Shown here piece by piece: positions 1 through 63,708 of a DNA stretch of 64,000 bases. The stretch spans positions 39,227-103,226 of the forward strand of contig JAPMOS010000138.1 of NCBI GenBank assembly GCA_027972325.1. The letters are read 5' to 3'. The position numbers and the translations under genes were made by a program. This stretch comes from Paratrimastix pyriformis (Eukaryota; Preaxostyla; Paratrimastigidae). The notes below the pieces were generated by a model. That model ran no database searches and was not told where the DNA came from. It saw only the letters and a program-made list of their open reading frames with translations. Positions within the stretch are counted from its first letter, which is position 1; each line of letters starts with the position of its first letter.

Positions 1-878
1 TATGGTCTCTGCGACTTCCCAGGTTCCAAGGTTCACATCCCCGTCTGGACATTAGGGGATTCTCTTTTCTGTCCGAAAACTTCACATATAGAACCGTTTT
101 GATATTTCCGATAATGATGTGCTGACCGAGCTGACATGCACATCCCAACTTGCTTTTTTGGGCAATATAGCAAGTTGCTCGATCAAAAGGCAGCCAGACG
201 ATATCACACACACCTCGTATTGTGGCTCGTGTGGGAGGCGAACTGATCTGAGAAAGTTCCCTGAACTCTCGAACGTGTTTTATCTCATTGCGCAATCTTT
301 CACCGAGTCGTTTCACCGAGTCTACAGGGGCGGGCGGGCGGCTTTTTTTGATTGGCGGCCGGCGGGCGGGCCGAACTTTTGGGTTGGCGGCCGGCGGCCG
401 GGCGGGCGGGCCGAACTTGAAGGGGGAGATCAGAAACAGGAGTGACACAGGGGGTGTTGCAATCATGGTTCGATATCCATTGACTGGACTGCGGACAAGG
501 GTCCCCCTTTCGCGGTGATCCACCTGCCAATGGCACTTCGTTTTACACAAAACTTCACTCCCGGGTCCCTCGTTGTCGCGGTGAGGCACAAGAAGAAAGA
601 AAATGAAAGGGGTGAGATCGGCCTGTTGCAATCGAAAATCCAACCACGAACTCTCTCACCGGTCCACCCGGGGTCGAAAAAGGAGGACGCCAGTTGGGAA
701 AGTGGGTCAGGCACCTGAAATCCGTGCCCCTTCGTCACCTTTACTACGTTGAGGTCCCGGAGGGGAACCATTCCGGGGAACCATAACCCCATGACCCCTT
801 CCGGGGGGGAATCATAACCACTTCCGGGGAATCATAACCACTTCCGGGGAACCATAACGGGAGCAGACAGACACAGCC
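1..878. other. Unassigned GC-rich flank with short repeats
   Basis: I see no convincing coding exon here. Two copies of a GGCCGGCGGGCGGGCCGAAC-like unit lie at about 355-420. A run of imperfect copies of a CCGGGGAA(C/T)CATAACC unit of about 19 bp lies at 765-860. Short open frames exist on both strands but none shows recognisable protein features. Confidence 0.5.
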
Positions 879-884
879 ATGCAT

Positions 885-1500
<616 letters not shown>

Positions 1501-1533
1501 CAATCATTCATCACCAATCATCACCAGGGGTGT

Positions 1534-2007
1534 GTGTGTGGGGGGTCGAGTTTGGCTCGCGGTCATCATCGCGTGCCAAACGACAGCTGGGTGTCTGCCG
1601 TCCCATTCCACAATTATGTTCCGGGAGGGCCACCAGAGCGCAACCCCTGGCCGGATCGGCCCGTCGACGTGGGCAATACACAACGTGGCGTGTTGGAGGC
1701 TTCGGGTCGGCCTCTGGGGAAGCGGCGGCTCGGAAGGCTGCCCGATCGACGTGCAGTTGGCGTCCTGGCGCAGATCGCCGCCGCACTCCGCGAGAATGAT
1801 GCCTATGAGGTGGTCTGCGCCCCAATCTGGTATCGCCCGCCTTCCCCTCATCATCAACCATCCCCCCGCCCGCCCCCCGCCCTGCAGCTTATGAAGATAT
1901 TCACTGTTGACCAGTTGAGCCCATTCGCGGTTGCCAAGGGCCTCAAGGTGCCCAAACGCAAGGCTGACCTGGTCACCAGCCTCATCAGGAACGCCCGCCC
2001 GGACTGA
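1534..2007 (+). CDS. SAP-domain protein, C-terminal exon (partial)
   Basis: The last 37 codons, from the Met near 1891 to the TGA at 2005-2007, read as a SAP motif (short helix-turn-helix DNA-binding module): MKIFTVDQLS, then VAKGLKVPKRKADLV, with the usual hydrophobic/Gly/Lys spacing. Upstream in the same frame is a helix-like stretch (LAQIAAALRENDAYEVVC) and a Pro/His linker at about 1830-1888. SAP domains end several DNA-repair and chromatin proteins, for example Ku70, but I cannot assign the parent protein because upstream exons are not identifiable and a CAT microsatellite lies directly 5'. The frame before about 1740 is uncertain; the opposite strand is also open there. The given start is the open-frame limit, not a supported initiation codon. 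Confidence 0.5.
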   Translation: MCGGSSLARGHHRVPNDSWVSAVPFHNYVPGGPPERNPWPDRPVDVGNTQRGVLEASGRPLGKRRLGRLPDRRAVGVLAQIAAALRENDAYEVVCAPIWYRPPSPHHQPSPRPPPALQLMKIFTVDQLSPFAVAKGLKVPKRKADLVTSLIRNARPD

Positions 2008-2214
2008 GTGTGCGGGCGGATAACCCGCGGGCAAAAACCGACCCCGAGCGCGGCCTCCCATCTCCCCACCATTCGCTTGGGTAGAGGGTACCATGTGCCG
2101 CGCCACCTCCCCACCCCACCTGCGGGTCACCACCTCGGGGGGGTGGTCGACTTGCCCGGTTGGTGCCCGCGGGCAACCCGCGGGCAAGGACGCGGGATGT
2201 CCGCCTACCCGCCA

Positions 2215-2365
2215 CGTTCCCGCCTCCCGGGGGCATGCCCGCCTCCTGCCCGCCTCCTGCCCGTCTGCCAGTGGGCATGCCCGCCCCCTGCCCGCCTCCC
2301 GGGGGCATGCCCGCCTCCTGCCCGTCTGCCAGCGGGCAATCCCGCCTCCTGCCCGCCTCCCCCAG
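2215..2365. repeat. GC-rich minisatellite (CCCGCCTCCTGCCCG units)
   Basis: Tandem and interspersed copies of CCCGCCTCCTGCCCG and CCGGGGGCATG-like units lie just downstream of the SAP exon. It also contains GCGGGCA/TGCCCGC inverted pieces. No gene is supported between 2008 and 2547. Confidence 0.75.
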
Positions 2366-2547
2366 ATGATAACGGCAAAATTGTCCTTCATAATCCCGTC
2401 TTGCATGCCAGAATCCCGACCGACCGACTTCAATAGAGAGTGTCGTACGCTGGGCAGTCGGGCACGGGGCCCTGGAACTCTTTCCTGAGGCGGCGCCTCT
2501 TTACACTTGCGCTGGAGACCCCAGGGGTGATGGTTCCGCGGAAGGGG

Positions 2548-8125
<5,578 letters not shown>

Positions 8126-9238
8126 GAAGAGGGATTCACTGTCGTCTGGCGGCTCTCCTCACAGGCAAAGGAAAATGCCTCAGCCGGGCCTTTGCTCGGG
8201 GTTGAGCGCTGGCAAGATCGAACCCGCGAGGTCGTGGATGGCCTCAGGGCAGTGTGGTCTCTGGCCTCCGAGCTGGGCGGCGGTCGGTCGATGCGAACCC
8301 GGGGTCTTGGGCTGCTTTCATGGTTGATGGGCGCCTCGCGCATGACGCCCGTCCAGGGGCCCTGGGCTGTCTTGGGGAGCGCGGGCTCGCGTCGGTGTTT
8401 CAGGCCAATCACATGGGCGAGAGGGTCGGACGGGACATGGACGGCGGGGGGATCGGGTGGGGCATGGGCGCCGGGGGGATCGTGAGGCCAGCCAGCATCT
8501 AGAGGCAGAGGGCGAGGGGCGGCGTGATGTCGAGGCTGCTCAGGGACAAAATGTGGGCTGGCTGACAGGGGCAAAGGGCGCCGGGCAGCTGCTCATGGGC
8601 ATGATGTGGGCGGGCTGGCAGATGTCGGGACAGTGGCAGCGGCTGCTCATGGGCGGTGGGTCGGAAAGTGTGGCGGAGCGATCGGCCCGTTGCCAGAGGC
8701 GTATGTGGAGCAGGCCAGGTCGGCCGGAGCCCCCCGTTCTAGCCCTTCACCCGTCCCCCGGGCTACGCAGCAGTGCCAGTTGGGGAGCTATTTGGCAGGG
8801 ACCACGAGCAGCCGGGCAATCGGGCCCTGGCAGCTTAGTCAGACAAAAGGAAGCTGTTGGTTCAGAAAGCCCGGACATGCGATGCCACCCGGAAAACGAT
8901 GACATCGAGCCCCCAGAGTAGGGGCCCAAAGAGAAAGTCGATCTACATTTGCTGTCATTGACTCGCTGGAGGAACAGGAGAAAGACAGGTGGAGGAGTGG
9001 GATGGGGTGGGGGTTAACTCTCAAAGTGATCCGGAACGGAAATGGAAAAAAAAAATCCACACACATTCCGAACCAAAAACGCAGTTCGCCTGTCAAAGGT
9101 GACGGCGCGCCGAAAGAAAACCTCCCCCCATCGCGTTTGAATGGCTTCGCGCCGAAAAACCGCAGAAAAAAATAAGGGTAAGTGCGGAAGAAAATGGGAA
9201 GAGGAGTGAGATGAAATGGGAAAAAGTCTCCGGCAATT
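8126..9238. other. Gap with no resolved gene
   Basis: Between the HAD gene's stop and the first block of the unrecognised minus-strand gene. A minus-strand stretch near 8215-8300 (HCPEAIHDLAGSILPALNPE) may be a further 5' exon but I could not place splice sites. The rest, including the AT-richer 9030-9200, shows nothing I can support. Confidence 0.4.
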
Positions 9239-10344
9239 TCACTTGCCAAGACCATTGCCAAGGCCAGCCACCGGAACAGGAGCAGCAGGCGGGAGGTGGG
9301 CAGGAAGAACATTGGGAAGAGGAACCATCTCGTTGGAAACAATTGGAGGAGCGGGAGCGACGGCAGTAGAAATGGTCAGCATAAGATCGAGGTTGCCTAA
9401 GAGACAAGGTCAGGATTCGCCCAAATAAAAACGAGGAACAAACCATCGTGCTGGAGGATGAACTGAAAGTTGTTATAGATCATCTCCAGCTGTCTCCTCA
9501 GTTGCTCGATCGTGGGACGCTCAACAAACTTGATAGACTTGGTGCGGCTGGCGGTGCACAGCCGGCCGACGCCCAGAAGCGCATTTCGTTCGCACTCAGA
9601 GTCACCAAAAGAAATGACGTTCATCTCCGAGGTCTTAGGGAAGGTGCAGCAAATCTTTTCGGTAAAAGCGGTGGCCTGAAAATTTTTGCCAAGCTAGGAA
9701 TGAACAAAACTGGAAACAAGACGTTCAGACCTTCCACTGGTTGGGATTGTTCAGGCACAGGTGCTGGTAAGTGGAACGAGCAGAAACAATCGTGGTGCGT
9801 TCGAGATAAGGAACCACTAAGAAAGCGGAATAGTAAAAACAAAATGCAAAGAGAGTCGTTTGCTAACCTCGAGGCATGAACTTCTGTGCACTGAGTTCGA
9901 CCCACCCACTCTCGGCATTGGTGATCAAGAAAATGCGCGACTGGCTCTCAATGGCACGAGCGAGGACACGCATCACCTGCACTTCGAGCTGTTGAAACTG
10001 CAGCTTCAAATCCTTGAGCATTTCGGTGGACTGGAGGGTGATGCCCGCGGCGCAAAGAACAGTGGAGGCCAGCAGGGTATCATCCCTAAAAGAGATGTAA
10101 GATCGACAGAGACAAAGAATTGTCTCGGACCAGTCGAAAATAATGGCTGGATAAGATATTCAACGCATGCGAAGGAAGGCAAGGTGCCATAAGCATGCTT
10201 CGAATGACAACAGGCTTAGGGAAGACCTGTTTGCTTCTGGAAGGGCTTAATCTTGATTGCCTTCACAGGAGGACGGGTCATGGAAGCGGGGATCTGATGA
10301 GGGGCAACGGGAGAGTAATCCTGGGGAAGGAGATCGGTGCTCAT
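9239..10344 (-). CDS. HAD-like superfamily protein, six exons
   Basis: Model: complement(9239..9396, 9444..9675, 9731..9816, 9868..10085, 10131..10146, 10227..10344), 275 residues, ATG at 10344-10342, TGA at 9241-9239. Every junction keeps frame. The 16-nt exon 10131-10146 joins to exon 3 to give the HAD motif I FDWDDTLL (nucleophile Asp plus second Asp); without that splice the motif is absent. Motif II region: IFLITNAESGWVELS, with the conserved Thr. Later VSARSTYQH and a C-terminal IEQLRRQLEMIYNN helix, then a Pro/Val-rich tail. The pattern resembles a widespread, poorly characterised family of HAD-like proteins in protists and fungi; substrate unknown, phosphatase activity inferred only from the motif. 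It lies downstream of RPA43 on the same strand. Confidence 0.82.
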
Positions 10345-10773
10345 AATTGCTCAAGGGGGGGTGGCACGAGCGAGATAACGGGGGGTGATTAACGACGAAG
10401 AGGAAAAGCTCCTTTGGCTTTTCCCTCTGTACGAGGCGGGGAGGCTAGCTTAGGTCAGGAGGGTTATCCTCGTTCAAAATTCGAGGTTCGTCGGTGCGGG
10501 CACGCGACAAACCCTTTTCATCACCAGCAACAACCGCAAAAAAAAGTGGGGTTGGCGTGAGCCAATTAATTCAAAAGATCAGCTCGGTGATCATCCGGGC
10601 ATTGCGATGATATGAACCTCACACGCAGGCAGGCAACACCTTCCAAAGACTTCGCCTGCCCACTTGGAGAAACCCTGAAGGAGAATTTTCGGACCAACTT
10701 CGAGTTTGCCGACCAGCCAAGAGACCAAAAAGATGCAAATGTTCAAAAAAAAAAAAAAAAATCGCGCCGTCTA
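10345..10773. other. Intergenic spacer between HAD and RPA43 genes
   Basis: No coding support. It contains a 17-base A run at 10744-10760 just beyond the RPA43 stop codon, that is a T run on the RPA43 sense strand, compatible with its 3' end. AT content is higher than in the neighbouring exons. Confidence 0.5.
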
Positions 10774-12212
10774 TTATTCCTGCTTCTTCTTGGGAGTGCG
10801 TTTGGGTGTCTGTGTTTTGGCTGGCTTCTCCTTGGCTGGCGCTTCGTTGTCGCCCTCTTCCGTTGCTGTCGCCTCCTCGGTCTCCTTCTGCTTGCGCGCC
10901 TTCTTTTGGGGCTTCTGTGGTGCCTCCTCGGCAGCGGCCTCCTCGGGAACTGGCTCGCTGGTGGCGGCGTGCTTTTTGCCCTTTGCTGCCCGGGCAGGGG
11001 TCGCGACGGGTGTGGGCACTTCCTCAGCCTCGGCCTCCTCCCCGCCCGGGTGCTGCTTGGCAAAGAGCCGCTTGCCCTGCGCGGTCTTGGGCTTGCGCCC
11101 GGGGGTCGGCGGCTGGGTCGGGATGGGGAGGGGGATTGCTCCAGGGCGAGACGAGGTGGTGGCGGTCGCCGCAGGGGCGGAATGTGAGGGATGGGCATCC
11201 TTGTTGCCCTTCCGAGGTCCGCGCTTGGCGGGGGCGGTCGAATGCTGGGGAGAGAAGGCGTGAAAAAAATTGCCGCTTCCGGCAGTAGCGGAGGTCGAGC
11301 GAACCTTACCCGCGGGCAGAAGCAGGTCGTCCTGCATGTCAGCGGCGTCAACTTCCTCGCCCTGGGGGACCACCAGCGGCCGGAGGGGGGCTTCCTCGGC
11401 GGGGGGGGCCGCAGGGGCTGCAGCGGGGTTATCCAAGGATCCTGAAAGGGTCACCACAGGACCAACGGCAGATTGAACGCTGCACCACCGCATTCAGAAA
11501 AGAGGGGACACATATGAGAACACGACGGCCTCCCTCCGGTGCCCACACACGGACCCCGTGAAATAGAACGGAAGACGGGTTCCGGCCTTGATTGTCATCG
11601 GCATGTCTTCCTTATGTGTCGGGTTGACGGATTTTCGCTTCTTGCGGGCATCAGTCGCCTCCGAGGTCAACTTCCACGCTTTGGCCTGGTGGACATAATC
11701 GCTGGCCTGGAGAAGAGCGCGTTGAACAAAAGGGACGGGATGCGTGGAAACCCAGACCAATCTATGTGGGATACTGGCATTGAAAAACCCATAAATCAGA
11801 AGGCCGACGTGAAGTTGTGCCACCTTGTTGACCACGCCAACTGATCAAAAGGATGTCAATGAAGGAGTGCGCCCAGAAGGACTGCCTGCTCGGACCGATT
11901 CGTTCGCCCGGTTTGGGGGCAAAGAGAAGCATTTTGCAACCCACACGAAATGTGAACATGGGCGCGTCATCGGGGATGACAGCTGACTCGTCAAGGAACC
12001 GAACGTCGGAAAAAGTCAGCGGGAAGCCGCCCAATGCATCATCATACCTGCTCGCCATGGAAATGAGTCGTGGCGAAGCGGGGCGCAGACTTGAAAAGCA
12101 TTTTGGTAAAATGTTCGTTGACACCCTCCAAGGGAGCACCCGAATATTTCGGAGGCAGTGAGAGAACAACATCAAATGAAACCTCCCGAAGCCCCGTTAC
12201 TGGCGCGGCCAT
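10774..12212 (-). CDS. RPA43: RNA polymerase I subunit RPA43 (Rpa43/TWISTNB)
   Basis: Forms the Pol I stalk with RPA14-type partners, in the nucleolus; equivalent of Rpb7 and Rpc25. Model: complement(10774..11479, 11555..11706, 11758..11840, 11896..12047, 12091..12212), 404 residues. Joining exons 1 and 2 gives KYDDALGGFPLTFSDV, the Rpb7-like N-terminal signature; exons 2 and 3 join to GERIVGVVNKVAQLH, and NASIP follows, the hallmark start of the OB fold. Exon 4 begins FTGVQSAVG and runs through SGSLDN, the end of the OB fold, then a roughly 200-residue disordered tail ending in alternating Lys and Glu (PKRTPKKKQE), as many RPA43 proteins have. The 51-nt intron 11707-11757 is a multiple of three with no stop, so retention would add 17 residues. 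ATG 12212-12210 chosen as the first in frame. Introns are 43-75 nt. Confidence 0.9.
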
Positions 12213-12342
12213 TGAATCAATGTTTTGCTTTTGCAGGACTGGGACAGCAGACCCCCGGAGGATGTCGCAAAAAACACCTTTCAAAGAGGTCGTGTTTCTC
12301 TCTCGAAATGGAACAACAAAACAGAAAGAGCAATCTCGCTGA

Positions 12343-13760
12343 TCAATCAGCGTGGTGCTCGGCAATGGGCGATGTCTGGATCGGTGCAGGGCTGGGGCTC
12401 GGCGAGGGAGATGCAAGGCCATCAACCGTGGAGAAAGCCTGGGTCTGCTGCTTCAGGATCGCAGATTGGGCAGCGAGAGCATGTTTCCTGCCAAGCAGGA
12501 ACCGTTGACCTAGAGGTGGATTCAGCACAACGAACATGAAACCGGAGCGTCGCAGACCCTCGCGGAGGGCAGTCCACCGCCGAAGCAGAATGGCCTTGTC
12601 GCGCACGCTGAAAGTGGACGGGATAAGCCCCAGATGTGCGGCCGTCATGGACTGAATCCGGTTGGCGAACTGCTCGGCGGTCTCGGTCGGTTCGCGCCGC
12701 TAGAAAGAGGGCGGGTGTTGGGGGCTGGCTGAGGGCCGCAGAGGGCAGACCTGCTCGGGAAGGACATTGACCGTCCAGACGTGGTACGGCATCAGCAGGA
12801 GCCAGAAAATGTTATGGCTGATCTTCGTGCACAGGTGCTGCCCGGAGACGAAGGAGGAGAGAAAAAATGTGGGGAATGAAGCGCTTCCTCGCTCTGGGGA
12901 AAGGAAGGAGGGAGGGGGGGGGGGGGGGGCCGGGGCGTGTGGAAAAAAAAAAACACAGACGTGGACATTGACGACGTTGTGGAAGGGGCCGCTGACGGAG
13001 TTTGCCAGAGGCTGAATGGGCCGTTCCAGCGAGAACAGGTGCTTATGGTACAGAAGGAGGGCTTGCTCGCCATTGGTCAGGGCACCCTCAGGGAAGCAGA
13101 GAATGGGAACCTTGGAGGCGGGGCCCGTGAGGTGCTCATCAATGTTCTTGTGGATCACCTCGCGATTGCTGTAGTCGATGAAAATGGGGTTGATCTCCTT
13201 CACCTAGAAGGAGATGAGTCGCATTCGGGTGCGCGCCGAATCATGGACCATCTTTCGGGTGAAAATGAATGTCTTGTAGAAAAGAGGAGACACGGCCGCC
13301 ACGGGAAGGAGGGAACGGAGGGCGATGATATCGAATTCTGACAGAAACGGGTGAGCAACACGAGTCATCCGCCACAAACAACAGACCGGAGCGATGGTTG
13401 GAAACCAAAACCTGAAGGTTTTTCGACCAGTTCTCCTTACCCTTGACAACCACAAATACACCAAGCATACGTGCATAGATTTTGTAGAAAAAGGTGTTCA
13501 TTCTCAACATCCGAAAGAGCGGGAACAGGAGCAGCTCCGCAAATACAAGGAAGAGAAGACGGATACCCAGGAGAACAACGCCGAATGGGAAGTACAAAAA
13601 GAAAACTATAGTCAATGTCAAACCTGGGGGCGAAACGATTAAAAAAACAGACAGAGGTGCTTAATCGTCAAGGGCCTCCGCAAGCGAGTATGCGAAAACA
13701 GGTCCTCAAGGATCACTAAACCAATGTTTAAGAAAAACCATGTGCCAATGATAATGGAAC
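12343..13760 (-). CDS. AUP1: AUP1-like acyltransferase-family protein (partial 5' end)
   Basis: AUP1 sits in the ER and lipid-droplet monolayer and works in ERAD and lipid metabolism. Exons: 12343..12509, 12558..12699, 12751..12837, 12961..13203, 13249..13337, 13387..13623, plus a likely first block from about 13653 to 13760 (LVILEDLFSHTRLR). An N-terminal hydrophobic hairpin (FFLYFPFGVVLLGIRLLFLV) matches the monotopic membrane anchor. The splice at 13387/13337 creates NHRSEFD, the acyltransferase H-X4-D motif. FPEGALTNGEQAL at about 13080 is the second block. Then NIFWLLLMPYHVW and QSMTAAHLGLIPST, as in AUP1, and a Ser/Pro-rich end. I see no clear CUE or G2BR segment, so the C terminus is shorter than in animals. 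No in-frame ATG was found in the first block. RPA43 lies 130 bp downstream on the same strand. Confidence 0.8.
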
Positions 13761-13877
13761 GAACGTTTGTCTTTCAGCGGATCCACGATGTCACCGCGAA
13801 GAGCCATTCGTCAAGGAGGGCGAGCCGATGGAGCTGCGACCAACTCCAAGGGTGGACTCGACTGTCTTCTTTTTGAA

Positions 13878-14537
13878 ATGAGCGTCCCTCCTCCCTCACC
13901 GCCGTCGGGTGGCGAACCACCACAGCCCACATCATTTTCTGATGAGGAAAAAACTTTATTTAAACTGTCGTTTGACGTGTTCACAAAAAAAGCCGACCCA
14001 ACCCACATCACCTTGCCAGGTCTCTCCTGGTTTGTGCGGAAATGCTGATCCTGATTATGTTTGCCGTACGCCCATTTTAGAAGCGTGTCAGGTAATGCGC
14101 TCGTTGGGACTTCTCTTCCAGGAATTCCACCTGGTGAGTGCCTTCGACGAATTGTACAAAGGCCAGACTTTGGTCGATTTCGAGATGTTCCTGACGTTGA
14201 TGGAGAAAGTCAAGCCAAAATGCGCCACAGAAGACGAGATTCGTCAAGCATTCATGCTTGTCCATCAAAAACCCTCGAAGATCGTCTGGCCCACCCGCCA
14301 CTGCCGCGTTCATTCTTGAATCGCCTCTAGGGTCCCGTGCTCGACCGCGAGCAATTTCGGAGGCTCATGATGTTGGAGGGCGAGCGGCTCACGGCTGCTG
14401 AATGCGACGAGCTGATGAAGGAGCTCGAGCCTCCACCCCCGGAGGAAGGCACCGAGGAGTATGATGCCGAGGGGAATGTCATCAACTACGGCCTGAAATG
14501 GGAGGATTTTCTGAAAATTATGCAGGCGAAGTCATGA
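13878..14537 (+). CDS. EF-hand protein, calmodulin-like / DRC8 (EFCAB2)-like
   Basis: Model: 13878..14019, 14081..14283, 14331..14537, 183 residues, ATG at 13878 and TGA at 14535. Frames join at both introns (donors GTCTCT and GTCTGG). The calmodulin fold is clear: FSDEEKTLFKLSFDVF, then ACQVMRSLGLLFQEF (compare the helix after calmodulin loop 1), VDFEMFLTLMEKVKP, DEIRQAFMLV, DREQFRRLMMLEGERLT and INYGLKWEDFLKIM. The loops lack the usual DxDxDG ligands (loop 1 reads KKADPTHITLPE), so calcium binding is probably weak or lost. The order of degenerate loops and the INY..WEDFL end are closest, among what I know, to DRC8/EFCAB2 of the axonemal nexin-dynein regulatory complex, but a generic calmodulin-like or centrin-like role is possible. 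It converges on the AHI1-like gene, 125 bp away. Confidence 0.8.
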
Positions 14538-14662
14538 AGGCGCCCGGCACGGGCTTCCGGTGCATCTCCTCGCTCTCCTCCTCCTCCCTCCGCCACCACC
14601 ACCTCCCTCCACCACCACCACCTCCCCGAGTGCAAACACGGAGCGGCGTTTCGGTTTCGGCT
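14538..14662. other. Convergent intergenic spacer
   Basis: Only 125 bp separate the stop codons of the EF-hand gene (+) and the AHI1-like gene (-). It contains CCACCACCACCTCC repeats. The two 3' UTRs must be very short or overlap. Confidence 0.7.
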
Positions 14663-27009
<12,347 letters not shown>

Positions 27010-27033
27010 TCTGCCTGCCGTGAGGGTGTGGCT
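27010..27033. promoter_or_regulatory. 24-bp divergent start-codon spacer
   Basis: The AHI1-like ATG (27009-27007, minus) and the giant-gene ATG (27034, plus) are separated by 24 bp. Any shared promoter must lie inside one of the transcribed regions, or the 5' UTRs overlap. No TATA-like element is visible in the gap. Confidence 0.5.
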
Positions 27034-60895
<33,862 letters not shown>

Positions 60896-61006
60896 AACTA
60901 TCCGGCCTTTTGTGGACTCACCATCATATTTTGTCTCGAACGAAATGAAGTGGTTCCAGAAGAGATAGGAGAAAAGGGGGTCACGAACGAAAAACCAATC
61001 GAGACT
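60896..61006. other. Convergent intergenic spacer
   Basis: Stop codons of the giant gene (+) and the NTPase/nuclease gene (-) are 111 bp apart. AT-richer than the flanks; no other feature seen. Confidence 0.6.
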
Positions 61007-63708
61007 CTACGACGACGGCGCGGCCGGGGTGGCCGTCGCCATTGGGGTGGCCGTCGCCGTCGGGGTGGCCGTGGCCGCGGCAGAGGCGTCGTCGAATGTG
61101 TCGATCGGAATGTCGGCGTCGGGGAGGATATCCTTCAATGCGAGAATCTTCTCTTGGATGCGTTTGGGAAAGATCGCCTCAAGCAGGACGGGATCGCTGG
61201 AATCAACCAGGAGGGGCGGCTTCTTTGCAGGCAACTTGTTCCCAATCAACCGAGGCGACGCCCGGGTGGGCTCCGGAGGGGGGGGGTTCCAGCGTGCCGG
61301 GAACGCAACAAGCACGCCAAGAACAGGGCAACCCTTGAGGACGGATTCGAAGGGCGACGAATCAATGCTGCGATTGGCGCCCACTTGAACAGAGCGGGGG
61401 ATTAACTCGGCATAACATTTCGCTTGTAGAAATAGGAACCCCCGCGCAGCGGGGTCGGATTCTGACTGCAGCCGGACGACGAGGTCAGGGCCTGCGCATT
61501 GGGGATTCAGATAAATGGCCGAGGACGGCGGGTGCGGGCCCACCGAGTCGGCCAGCCATTCGGGCAGAGTGCCACCGGATGTGCTGAGAGGCAACGCAGC
61601 GGTGGGCAGGCGAAACCCCGCGGTCAGCTCCTGAACCTTGGGGTGCAGCAGGAAGGGCTCGATTCCAGAGACCAGGACCTCCTCGAAGATATGGCCAATC
61701 TGCTGCGGGCACACCGGCTCCACCATATATCGGAGAAGGACCTCCGCTTTGCTGTGGTGGCAAGCCTGGGAAGGAGAGTCAAGATCGAGGATGGTGTCGG
61801 CGAGGAAGGGGGACCTTCAGATAATTGCAGTACGCGACGAATACCATCGGTTCGCCAATCAGCACCTGCATCCTGCCCCTCCCCACCATCCGGACGGTGG
61901 CCACACACATCTCCACCAACCCAGCCGCCCTCTCGTCGAGAGCTGTGGGACGTCTGCGTGGGGTTGGTGTGCATGCGAGCGTGATGACAAAGAAGGGATG
62001 ATGATGGAAGGCGGTGTCCTGGTGAAGAAGCCAGAGGGACGCAGACCCCAGAAGACAATACTGAACCATCATCTTCTCGAAAATGACGCCCAGGGAGAGG
62101 GAGCCAACGGGCGGTTCCATCAGCCGCGCAATCATGTGTTCCAGATAGTAGCAGGCTTCTTTGGCGACGCTGTCAGCCGCCTCTGTCAGCGGGCAGGCCT
62201 TGCTCAGCAGGGCTGCGACCAGTGAGGCTGCGAATCTGTGTCGCCCAATGAACCGCTTCGGAATCTCGGTGCCCCAGTAGGCGGGGTCAGGGACGAAACC
62301 CAACAGGAACTGGCGCACCTCGGCCTCCGTGGAATGGCCGCCGAAGTTGCAGAAGACAGGGAGGTCTCCCTGTTTTGAGAGGGCGCTGGACTCGCGGGTC
62401 GGAGGAAGATCAAAAGAGGGACGCCAGACCGTTGGATGCATCCAGCTTTCGTCAAGCGAACACCCGTCCCTGCGAGGACGGAGAACGCGTGGAGGGAGTT
62501 GAGAACCCGGAGAAGGGGGGCGACGGCAGGGCGCAACAGCGGAGGATGGTCGGGGCGCGGCGACGCAATTGAGACGCCGTCTTTCCGAGGAGGAGAGTTT
62601 GTGGTGTGAGTTGTTCCAGCGTGCCCCGACGGGTAGGCCAGCAATCCTTCCTCACAGAGAAGGTGGGCCTCGTCGATCATCACAGGAGTACCCAAGGGAA
62701 GGAGCGTGTCCAGGAACACGACACATGACTCGAGGGAGTACCCTTGCAGCAGCTCGTCCAGCTATGACATTGGCCAAAAAAACCGATCATGGATGAAGGA
62801 ACGCAGCGAGGCGAGGCCGACAAACCTGGTCGAACAAGCTGATGGGAAGGTATCGCTCGGGGTAAAGCTGGAGGAGCAGGAGGTCCAGATGGGAGAAGCC
62901 CCTCAGCCCGAAGTACTTGACCACGGCCGCGTAGACAATCAGGATGCGGGCGAAACCGTGTTGGGCAAGCCGTTCGGCCTCCTCGGGTGTCCGGGCGAGC
63001 TTCGCTTGGCCCTGAAGCCGCAGGTACCGGGTGGCAGAGTGCTAACCAGAGGGCCCCGTCACCAGGAGGAGGAGCGTGGGAGGGGGGTCACAGACAGTGT
63101 CTCGGAGAACCTCCTCGGCCTGGAAAGAGATATAAATTCCTCCCCGCTTCACGAGGGTCGCATACCTGTGCCGAGAAGGCAGAATGTCAACTCCGGGGGG
63201 CAAGCGCGCCCCGACAGACATGGCAGCGGTTTTCCCAGCTCCCGAAGTCCCGAAAGCCACGCTCACGCGATGACCTTGCATGAAGTTCCACAATTCATTG
63301 GAGGTCTGATCCAGGGACCGGGCCATGGCACTTGGCGCATCCGGGGGCAGAGCATCAGCCGTTAACGTGGCTGCCAACAAGAGCAGGTCGGCATCTCGCG
63401 TGCGGGGGTTCCGGGGGACACGGGTCTGGAGCCTGGGTGCTGGCACGGTGCTGTCCGCTGGCGCACAGCCCGCTGGCATGGTCTCGAAGTATTCGAGGGT
63501 CGTGCTTGGAGGCGCGAGGTCCTTGGCGATCCGATCCTCGAAGAAGCGATGGACGGTGGCCCACAGATCTGGGCGGGTGGGAACGACGATGGTGAGCAAA
63601 GCCCGAGCGAGATGAGGGAAGACTGACCTTCGGGGCGGCAGTCCATTTCCGCAGGGTGGGCCTGGATGTCCTTGGGACCTGAGAGAAAATGGACGGTCAG
63701 AGCCCCCC

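Noticed and set aside
8839-9446. Phe-rich minus-strand membrane protein over 8839-9342
   Set aside because: It overlaps the verified last exon of the HAD gene in another frame; the hydrophobic character comes from A-rich plus-strand sequence.
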